Below are positions 58,023-64,000 of a stretch of DNA of 64,000 nt, in pieces. Numbering within the stretch: position 1 is the stretch's first letter; every line of letters begins with the position of its first letter. The DNA is from an uncultured Pelagibacteraceae bacterium (lineage in GTDB: Bacteria; Pseudomonadota; Alphaproteobacteria; Pelagibacterales; Pelagibacteraceae). A program made the position numbers and the translations under genes. The stretch lies in the NCBI GenBank assembly GCA_902600205.1, contig CACKIN010000001.1, positions 62,001 to 126,000 on the forward strand, read 5' to 3'. Below the pieces are notes generated by a model. It saw nothing but the letters and a program-made list of their open reading frames with translations, did not search any database and was not told the origin of the DNA.

Positions 58023-58908
58023 CTAAATTTTCTAAATGTATATCAGAATTTTTTCTTAGTAATATGGAAAGTAGTTTACCCACTTCATCTTGAATATCTT
58101 TTCTTTGCACAACTCTGTCAACAAATCCATGTTTTTCAACAAATTCAGCTGTTTGAAAATCTGATGGCAGCTCCTCTTTAACGGTAGATTCTATTACACG
58201 ACGACCAGCAAAAATTATATTTGCTCCCGGTTCCGCAAAATGTATGTCACCTAACATTGCAAAAGAAGCTGTAATTCCACCTGCTGTTGGATCAGTGAAA
58301 CAGACGATATAAGGTAAATTATTATTTTTAAGTTCGTTTATTGCAAGTGTCGTTCTAGTCATATTCGCTAGTGCTATAGGTGACTCAAACATTCTTTGAC
58401 CGCCGCCACAAGGAAAGAACAGATAAGGGGTTTGATTATCAATCGCGTGCTGTACACCATAAATTATTGCCTCGCCTTCTGCAGCACCAACTGATCCTCC
58501 AATAAAATCAAAATTAATTGCACCTGCAGTAACTTCAATTCCATTAATTTTTCCCTTTGCAATCATTACCGCACAATTTTGATTTGTTTTCTTTCTAGCT
58601 ATTTTAAGTCTTTCTTTATAAGACTTTGTATCAACCCAATTCAATGGATCTTCGGTAGGTATTGGAGTCTCTAATATTTGATAAGAATTTTTTCCAAATA
58701 TTATATCAAATCTTTGTCTACAACTTATTCTATGATGCTTCCCACAAAGATTACAAACCCACAAATTATTTTCTAAATCTTTCTTTAAAATTGGTCCTTT
58801 ACAACAGCTTGTCCAATCTGAGTTTGCTATATCCTCTTTCGAAGGTCTTTTTCGAAGTACCTTCTTTATCTTTTCACCAAATTTTATAGCTTTTGTTAAC
58901 CAATTCAT
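57979..58908 (-). CDS. accD: Acetyl-CoA carboxylase carboxyltransferase beta-like subunit with altered motifs
   Basis: Family role: with AccA transfers carboxyl from biotin to acetyl-CoA, the start of fatty-acid synthesis. The 309-residue protein is clearly orthologous in outline: MNWLTK start, DLENNLWVCNLCGKHH, TDPTAGGITASFAMLGDIHFAEPGA, EELPSDFQTAEF. But the zinc finger begins SCCKGP (C35-C36) instead of C-x2-C, GGSMG is GGSVG, and the oxyanion stretch SGGARMQEG is CGGGQRMFES, with an apparent one-residue insertion. It overlaps trpA by 4 bases and folC by 44. No accA in the window. Confidence 0.82.
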   Translation of the reverse strand: MNWLTKAIKFGEKIKKVLRKRPSKEDIANSDWTSCCKGPILKKDLENNLWVCNLCGKHHRISCRQRFDIIFGKNSYQILETPIPTEDPLNWVDTKSYKERLKIARKKTNQNCAVMIAKGKINGIEVTAGAINFDFIGGSVGAAEGEAIIYGVQHAIDNQTPYLFFPCGGGQRMFESPIALANMTRTTLAINELKNNNLPYIVCFTDPTAGGITASFAMLGDIHFAEPGANIIFAGRRVIESTVKEELPSDFQTAEFVEKHGFVDRVVQRKDIQDEVGKLLSILLRKNSDIHLENLDETSENNIQTREAS

Positions 58909-59705
58909 GATATTTTTTTTCTTAGCTTACTGACCATCTTACTTACATTTATGACAGGATTTTGTCTATTGTTTAAACTCCTCGTAATTTCTTTACAAAT
59001 TTGACTTCCAACCACAAGTCCATCGGTATTTTTAAACTTTGATATTGTTTTTTCAGTTATTCCAAAACCAATAACACAATTTTTGTTTGGATTTATTTTT
59101 TTAATTTTATTGTAATTAGCCAATATTTTGTTTGGAGAAACTTTTAGCTTTCCTCCGGTTGTAGACAGCATACTGATATAGTAAATCATATCATGAGAGT
59201 CTTTTGTGATACTTTTTAGTCTTTCATTCGATGTTGTAGGAGATAATAACTGAATAAAATTAATTGAATTTTTTTTACATTTCTTTGAAAAAATTTTGTT
59301 TTCTGGCCATGGTAAATCTACAACAATTAAACCATTAACCCCTGATTTTTTACATTTTTTTAAAAAATTATTTTCACCATATTGGAAAATCATGTTGTAG
59401 TAACCCATAAGTATTATTGGCTTAGAATTTTTGCTAGTTTTAAAATCTTTAACGATTTTAAATATATCATTCATTTTAATACCATTTTTGATTGCTCTAT
59501 ACGAACTTGTTTGTATTTGTCCGCCGTCAGCAACTGGTGTATTATGAGGTACACCAACTTCTAAAATATCTGCATAATTTGAAATTGCTTTTAAGATTTC
59601 TAAAGATTGTTTCTTTGAGCTATCACCAGCTACAGTATAAGTAAGCAACGCCGGTCTTTTCTCATTTTTTGCTTTTTTAAATGCAAGGCTAATTGGATTT
59701 AACAT
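58905..59705 (-). CDS. trpA: Tryptophan synthase alpha-like subunit
   Basis: Family role: cleaves indole-3-glycerol phosphate and passes indole to TrpB. The 266-residue TIM barrel keeps the catalytic Glu in LEVGVP and Asp in VADGGQIQ, LMGYYNMI, LLSPTTSNERL and VIGFGI. Changes from the usual wording: PF(S/T)DPxADGPxIQ is PHNTPVADGGQIQ, so the conserved Phe, Asp (a subunit-interface residue in Salmonella TrpA) and Pro are gone. Overlaps trpB by 17 bases and accD by 4. Confidence 0.85.
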   Translation of the reverse strand: MLNPISLAFKKAKNEKRPALLTYTVAGDSSKKQSLEILKAISNYADILEVGVPHNTPVADGGQIQTSSYRAIKNGIKMNDIFKIVKDFKTSKNSKPIILMGYYNMIFQYGENNFLKKCKKSGVNGLIVVDLPWPENKIFSKKCKKNSINFIQLLSPTTSNERLKSITKDSHDMIYYISMLSTTGGKLKVSPNKILANYNKIKKINPNKNCVIGFGITEKTISKFKNTDGLVVGSQICKEITRSLNNRQNPVINVSKMVSKLRKKIS

Positions 59706-60933
59706 ACTTCTTTCCCAATTTTTTTTCTAAAATACCTCTATCTTTATATGCATCTCCGCAACTATTAATAATTACAATCGTATTTTTGCTAAATTTTTTT
59801 GCTTCTTTGATGGCAACTGAGAATGCATGGCTCGGTTCGAGAGATGGTCTTAAATTTTCATATTTTGTAACTATTTGATAGGCCTTTAATGCCTCTTCGT
59901 CACTAGCCGCTGTATACCTTGCGCGCTTTGTATCTTTTAAAAAACAATGAAGTGGTGAAATTCCAGGATAATCAAGACCAGCAGAAATTGACTCGGTCTC
60001 TTCAATCTGACCATCGCTATCCTGATTTACATATTGAGCAGCACCATGAAGTATACCTATTTTGGAACCATAAGTTAAAGGAGCTGCATGTCTTTTACTT
60101 TTAGCTGGTCCACCTGCTTCAACCCCAATAAACTCAACTTGCTTTTTATCATAATCCATAAATTCATTCCAAAACCCAAAACTAGAGGAACCTCCTCCAA
60201 CACAATTATATAATTTAATTTTTTTAGGGACTTCACCAAATTCATTTATTAATTGAACCTTAAGCTCTCTAGATATTTGACTTGTACTCCATCCACATAT
60301 ACGCACAAAAATTGCAGGACCAACTGTACTACCAACACACATTGCAGTTGTATCACAATTTGCAACCCAAAATCTCATACACTCAGAAACAGCATCCACA
60401 AGTGTTTGACTTCCTGAATATACAGGAATTACATCTGCACCATTTTTCTTCATTGCTTTAACATTTGGTTGTTGTCTTTTAATATCCTTTGCTCCCATGA
60501 AAATTTTGCATTTAAGACCAAATTTCTTAGCAGCCATGCTTAACATCTTACCAGCGTACCCAGCACCGGTGTCTCCAATTATCACTTTTTTTCCTGACCT
60601 TTTTGCTAATAAACAATGTACAGTTGCATTATATATTTTGTGAGCTCCACCGTTAGCATCAGAAACAACCTTTGACCAAATCTGTGCTCCTCCAACATGT
60701 TTTGTTAAATTATTTAACTTAATAAATCTTGTTGGTGTTCCAATCCAATTTTTGAAATATTTATCTCTTTCTCTTATAAAGTTTTTGTCATTTTTTAATT
60801 TATTGAATTGTATTTCCAGATCTTCTATAGGTTTTTTAAGGGTCTCTGGAACAAAATTTCCTCCAAATTTACCACCCCAGAAACCGAGTTTGTCTCCTTG
60901 ATCTATAACTGGAATTCCTTTTCTAAGTTTCAT
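59689..60933 (-). CDS. trpB: Tryptophan synthase beta-like subunit with altered active site
   Basis: Family role: PLP-dependent condensation of indole and serine. The 414-residue protein spans the whole fold, with PLP Lys99 in GGAHKIYNA, GAKDIKRQQPNV, NCVGGGSSS for the phosphate, and SISAGLDYPGISPLH. The key segment AETGAGQHG reads GDTGAGYAG (120-128): the catalytic Glu is Asp121, and the Gln-His before Gly is Tyr-Ala. KREDLNHTGAHK is SKVVSDANGGAHK, and GPHPYPTxVRxFQ is GPAIFVRICGWS. Such changes would alter nucleophile or acid-base chemistry. Overlaps trpF and trpA. Confidence 0.85.
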   Translation of the reverse strand: MKLRKGIPVIDQGDKLGFWGGKFGGNFVPETLKKPIEDLEIQFNKLKNDKNFIRERDKYFKNWIGTPTRFIKLNNLTKHVGGAQIWSKVVSDANGGAHKIYNATVHCLLAKRSGKKVIIGDTGAGYAGKMLSMAAKKFGLKCKIFMGAKDIKRQQPNVKAMKKNGADVIPVYSGSQTLVDAVSECMRFWVANCDTTAMCVGSTVGPAIFVRICGWSTSQISRELKVQLINEFGEVPKKIKLYNCVGGGSSSFGFWNEFMDYDKKQVEFIGVEAGGPAKSKRHAAPLTYGSKIGILHGAAQYVNQDSDGQIEETESISAGLDYPGISPLHCFLKDTKRARYTAASDEEALKAYQIVTKYENLRPSLEPSHAFSVAIKEAKKFSKNTIVIINSCGDAYKDRGILEKKLGKKYVKSN

Positions 60934-61543
60934 AAAATTGTTAAGTTTAGTAGTTTATTGATTTTTTTAATATCTTTCTTACCTTCTTCATTCTCTAATG
61001 AACCACTTAAGTCAATAAAAAAATCTTTATTTTTAAAATTAGGAATATCATCTATTTTTATATTTCCAGCAATCATTTTATTTATAGAATTTGGTAATGA
61101 ATTTAATAAGTCGTGGTCAAAGCCTAATGATTTTTCATAACCCTTTCCGTCAAAAAGAAATATATCTGAAATACCAGTATAATTTTTGTATTTTTCAACA
61201 TCAATTTCATTAGCAATTGTAAAAGTTGAAATAATCTTAATATTGTATTTTTCTTTGATATTTTTAGTCCTTTCAGGACTTACATCATATAATTGATAAT
61301 AATCAAAATTTAGATCTTTAATTTTCTCTAATTCTTTATCGCTTGGATTAACAAGCACAGACACAAAGCTTGTATTTTTTCTATTAGTATATAACAATTT
61401 TCTTAAATTTTCATGATCAACATATCTTTTACTTTTTTATAATTGGAAATGAAACCAACAAATTTTGGAGGATATTTGTGATTCAAAATAAAATTTAAAG
61501 TGACAAGATCAGAGACCCCACAGATTTTTATGCCTTTGATCAT
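60930..61543 (-). pseudogene. trpF: Phosphoribosylanthranilate isomerase gene, frameshifted
   Basis: Isomerises phosphoribosylanthranilate in tryptophan synthesis. The ORF track shows only 155 C-terminal residues. Upstream on the minus strand, an ATG at 61543 (overlapping the pyrF TGA by one base) opens a 46-residue frame, MIKGIKICGVSDLVTL ... FVGFISNYKK, the TrpF N-terminus with the catalytic Cys in KICG; it ends at 61403. The continuing TrpF sequence SKRYVDHENLRKLLYTNR is in the -1 frame, joined exactly at an A6 run. One extra A, or -1 slippage, restores a protein of about 204 residues. Downstream, FLFDGKG keeps the catalytic Asp, but QLHG is QLYD and SSGVE is SGSLE. Confidence 0.8.
61433..61438 (-). 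other. A6 run at the trpF frameshift
   Basis: On the minus strand TAT-AAA-AAA-GTA is the zero frame. A shift of the second Lys codon back by one base re-pairs AAA on AAA and continues AGT-AAA-AGA, giving NYKKSKR as in normal TrpF. Seven As would do the same without recoding. Candidates are a true mutation, polymerase or ribosome slippage, or a sequencing error in a homopolymer. Confidence 0.8.
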
Positions 61544-62214
61544 CAATTTAAATGATGAATTAGTTTTTTTAGATTATTTGTAATATTTCCCTTTGTAATT
61601 GGCCTTCCAATTACCAACCAATCTGCGCCTTTTTTAAATGCTTCTTTTGGTGTAAGTATTCTTTTTTGATCGTCATGTGTAGATTTAAATCTTATACCAG
61701 GAGTTATAATTTCTTTTTTAAAAAATTTTTTAACTGTATTTACTTCCTGAGCGCTACATACAATAGCATCTAATTTAGCTCTTTGAGCTAATCTAGCTTG
61801 TTGTGCTACAATACTTTTTGTTTTTTTATTAAATCCAATTTCTTTTAATGATTTATTATCAAGCGAGGTTAATACTGTCACTCCTACTAATTTCGTTTTA
61901 CCACAAACTTTTTTTGCTGCCTTTAATGCTTCAATACCTGAATTTATATGTATTGTTAAATAATTAAATTTTAAATCGTTTACAGCTTTGATTGTAGACA
62001 TACACGTATTAGGTATATCTGATAACTTATAATCTCCGAAGGTAATTTTATTTTTTAATTTTGATATAAATTTTCTTCCTCCTTTTGAGTTTAAAAATTC
62101 TAAACCAAATTTATAGCCAATATGTAGTTTTGAGTTTTGTGATATTGATATTATTTCTTTAATCTTCTTTATACTTTTACTGTCACAAGCGATAAATATT
62201 TTATTTTTTTTCAT
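61543..62214 (-). CDS. pyrF: Orotidine 5'-phosphate decarboxylase
   Basis: Last step of UMP synthesis. The 223-residue TIM barrel has ACDSKS at the start, IGYKFGLEF, the catalytic Asp-Lys-Asp arrangement in FGDYKLSDIPNT, VTVLTSLD, PGIRFKSTHDDQKR and VIGRPIT, so all catalytic positions look intact, unlike the genes that follow. It overlaps ihfB by 14 bases, and its TGA overlaps the trpF ATG. Confidence 0.95.
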   Translation of the reverse strand: MKKNKIFIACDSKSIKKIKEIISISQNSKLHIGYKFGLEFLNSKGGRKFISKLKNKITFGDYKLSDIPNTCMSTIKAVNDLKFNYLTIHINSGIEALKAAKKVCGKTKLVGVTVLTSLDNKSLKEIGFNKKTKSIVAQQARLAQRAKLDAIVCSAQEVNTVKKFFKKEIITPGIRFKSTHDDQKRILTPKEAFKKGADWLVIGRPITKGNITNNLKKLIHHLN

Positions 62215-62491
62215 TAACTTTTCTTGCCCACTCTTTAGACATTTTAAATAATATTGCTTTCTTTTCTGGTGTACTTATTTTTTCATTAGTTTTTGGATTT
62301 CTTGAAATTCGAGCTTTTTGAACCCTTGGTTCAATTGTAAATATATCTCTTAGCTCTACTCTTTCGCTTCTTTTTAGCGCTTCTTGCATCTCATAAATCG
62401 TTATATCAAATAATTTAATCAAATCTTTTTTCAGAAAATTTGGATAATTTTTCGCTAATTCTTTTATTAAGTCTGACTTTACGAATGACAA
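62201..62491 (-). CDS. ihfB: Integration host factor beta-like DNA-bending protein
   Basis: HU/IHF-family protein that bends DNA. The 96-residue product has the dimerisation helices (KSDLIKELAKNYPNFLKKDLIKLF) and a beta arm with KARISRNPKTNEKISTP. Differences from the usual: GFGSF in the saddle is DIFTI (49-53), GRNPKTGE is SRNPKTNE, and GKELR near the end is SKEWAR. It stands in the rpsA-ihfB place where alphaproteobacteria encode IHF-beta. No alpha subunit is in the window. Confidence 0.85.
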   Translation of the reverse strand: MSFVKSDLIKELAKNYPNFLKKDLIKLFDITIYEMQEALKRSERVELRDIFTIEPRVQKARISRNPKTNEKISTPEKKAILFKMSKEWARKVNEKK

Positions 62492-62494
62492 TTT

Positions 62495-64000
62495 TTATTC
62501 TGAGTCCTTTTTATTTTTTTTATCATCTAATTGTTCAGAAAGCGATGAAAAGGGAAGATTTTTTCCACTTAAAGGACTCGAATGTTCTTTAATTGCTTTA
62601 GCGTTCATTATTTCCTCAAGCAATTTGATACTTAAGGATATCTTTCTTTTTTCGAAATTTAAATCAGCTATTGCTGCGTCAATCCTTTCACCTCCAACAA
62701 AACGTGAAGGCCTTGCATCAGATGCGCTCATTGCTATCTGTGATTTTTTTATCAATGTTTCAATTTCACATCCCTCTGGTTTGACTAGTAATCCTTTATT
62801 ATCTGATGAAATTACTTTAACTGTGATGGCATCATTTACTTTTTTGTCTTTAAACCAGTCAAAAGGATCTTTTTGCAGTTGCTTTAAACCCACTCGTACT
62901 TTTTGTTCTGATTTCTTGATTTCTAATACTCTAACTTTTAACTTATCACCCTTTTTATATTTTTTTAATTCCTCTTCTGGATCTCCAGTAAACGAAAGGT
63001 CATTTGAGTGTAAAAAACCGTCAATATCAAAGTCAGCTAATTTTAAATATATAGCGTATTCATTAGAGTTGCTTACTACCCCATCAATATCTGATCCTAC
63101 TGGGAAGCTATTTTCTAGTTTTGAGTAAGGATTTTCTTTTGTCAACCTATGTGATATTGCCACCCTTCTTTTTTCCTTATCAATTTCTGTAATAACACAA
63201 TCTATCTGGTCACCAACGTTAAAAATTTTTTTTGGTGATATATTTTTTTTAGTCCAACTTATCTCACTACTATGCAGGAGTGTGCTTAAACCAGCTTCTA
63301 ATTCGCAAAAACAACCATAATCTGTAATTTTTACTACTTTAACTTTGTACTGACTTCCAATTTGATAATTTGAAATATGTTCAAATGGATCAGGAGATAG
63401 CTGTTTTATTGAGCAGCCAACTTGCAATTTATCCATATCAATTGAAATTACTTTTAGATCATGTTTTTCACCTATATTAAATATTTCGTCGGGATGGTTA
63501 ACTCTACTGTAGCTAATTTCTTGTAAGTGACACAACGTATCTATTGTTCCCTCAGGTGTAGTGACTTCAAAAAAACAGCCAAATGATGAATATCCTTTAA
63601 CGACTGCATCTTTAATTATATCTCCAACTTTGAACTTTTCTATTATTTTTACTTTATCTTCTTTTTTATTTGATGAAACTACTTGTCTTCTAGATACTAC
63701 GCTATTTCCTCTAACCATATCAAGTTTTATCAAAGCAAATTTTTGTTCAACTCCAATTAAATGGTCAATATTTTTAATTGGTTTATCTGATATTTGTGAT
63801 CCTGGACAAAACATTAATGAACCTGTTTCAATATGTTCAACTATTACACCGCCTTTAGTTTTCTGAGTAATTTTTCCATTTATAAGTTCATTATTTTCAT
63901 AACATTTGACTAATTTGTTCCAACCTTTTATTTTTTGAGCTTTTTGCGCAGAAACTATTACATCACCATTTTTATCCTCAATTTTTTCAAGTAACACTGA
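62495..64000 (-). CDS. rpsA: 30S ribosomal protein S1 (5' end outside window)
   Basis: Helps mRNA bind the ribosome. The reading frame is open to the window edge; the GTG that the ORF track takes as the start is internal, because the sequence begins within the first S1 repeat (VLLEKIEDKNGDVIVSAQKAQKIKGW). Repeats follow at about residues 35-100, 118-190, 205-275, 295-365 and 380-450 of the visible part, e.g. KVVKITDYGCFCELEAGLSTLLHSSEISWTKKN and GVVSNSNEYAIYLKLADFDIDGFLHSNDLS. Repeat 3 lacks many usual glycines (VVKGYSSFGCFFEVTTPEGTIDTLCH). A charged tail ends in DDKKNKKDSE. ihfB follows 3 bases later. Confidence 0.92.
   Translation of the reverse strand, partial: SVLLEKIEDKNGDVIVSAQKAQKIKGWNKLVKCYENNELINGKITQKTKGGVIVEHIETGSLMFCPGSQISDKPIKNIDHLIGVEQKFALIKLDMVRGNSVVSRRQVVSSNKKEDKVKIIEKFKVGDIIKDAVVKGYSSFGCFFEVTTPEGTIDTLCHLQEISYSRVNHPDEIFNIGEKHDLKVISIDMDKLQVGCSIKQLSPDPFEHISNYQIGSQYKVKVVKITDYGCFCELEAGLSTLLHSSEISWTKKNISPKKIFNVGDQIDCVITEIDKEKRRVAISHRLTKENPYSKLENSFPVGSDIDGVVSNSNEYAIYLKLADFDIDGFLHSNDLSFTGDPEEELKKYKKGDKLKVRVLEIKKSEQKVRVGLKQLQKDPFDWFKDKKVNDAITVKVISSDNKGLLVKPEGCEIETLIKKSQIAMSASDARPSRFVGGERIDAAIADLNFEKRKISLSIKLLEEIMNAKAIKEHSSPLSGKNLPFSSLSEQLDDKKNKKDSE

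Noticed and set aside
60808-61140. 110-residue plus-strand ORF across the trpB/trpF junction
   Set aside because: Antisense to the trpB N-terminus and trpF C-terminal frame; hydrophobic composition comes from the complement of Lys/Asn-rich codons.
62625-63128. 167-residue plus-strand ORF
   Set aside because: Lies wholly antisense to rpsA, low-complexity Ser/Leu-rich, no motif; a shadow frame.
63561-63866. 101-residue plus-strand ORF
   Set aside because: Antisense to the S1 repeats of rpsA with no family features.

Overview
The window is AT-rich, gene-dense DNA with intergenic gaps of a few bases, many ATGA/TAATG start-stop overlaps and no mobile elements. Gene content and order point to an alphaproteobacterium with a streamlined genome, most likely SAR11 (Pelagibacterales). 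The basis is the gltDB pair, RegB, the cobS-cobT-J-domain-bolA block, murA-DUF2948-hisD-infA, rpmH-rnpA-yidD-yidC-argB-dapD-dapE, hisS-hisZ-short hisG, and a tRNA-His without G-1 but with U72 and A73. The taxon is inferred from gene order and motifs; no search was run.

Layout. 0-2.4 kb: 3' part of a trimethyllysine-dioxygenase-like gene, an EamA transporter and uppP. 2.6-8.5 kb: glutamate synthase (gltD, gltB). 8.5-10.5 kb: an alpha/beta hydrolase and a GT4 glycosyltransferase. 10.5-18.9 kb: a translation block (thrS, infC, rpmI, rplT, pheS, pheT, lepA). 18.9-24.0 kb: an accessory-looking cassette (PQQ-type dehydrogenase, two glycosyltransferases, nucleotide-sugar dehydrogenase) ending at tRNA-Ser. 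24.2-32.7 kb: compact gyrB, regB, cobT, cobS, a J-domain protein, bolA, aroB, aroK. 32.7-36.8 kb: two envelope proteins, then def, fmt, truA. 36.8-44.2 kb: a long minus-strand run, rpmH-rnpA-yidD-yidC-argB-HAD-dapD-dapE, ending with an HDAC-like hydrolase and a SET-domain protein. 44.3-49.6 kb: a VTT membrane protein, tRNA-Thr, two small basic ORFs, dcd, murA, DUF2948, hisD, infA, tRNA-Phe, cspA. 49.6-53.0 kb: a hairpin-rich spacer, tRNA-His, hisS, hisZ, hisG. 53.0-56.8 kb: three DNA-processing genes (rmuC, an MGME1-like nuclease, an exonuclease I homologue) and trxA. 56.8-64.0 kb, minus strand: rpsA (partial), ihfB, pyrF, trpF, trpB, trpA, accD, folC.

The most unusual part is the last block. 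Gene order is the familiar alphaproteobacterial one, but by eye nearly every protein has lost family signature residues: TrpB catalytic Glu to Asp and QHG to YAG; FolC P-loop GTNGKGS to GTNAKAS; AccD zinc-finger spacing and GGARMQE; IHF-beta GFGSF to DIFTI. trpF is split by a one-base frameshift in an A6 run. Either this is a drifting copy of an operon whose canonical version is elsewhere, or a repurposed enzyme set. Other points of interest are the SET plus deacetylase pair, the RNase/DNase-like nuclease trio, the structured spacer after cspA and the tRNA-His/hisS pair.
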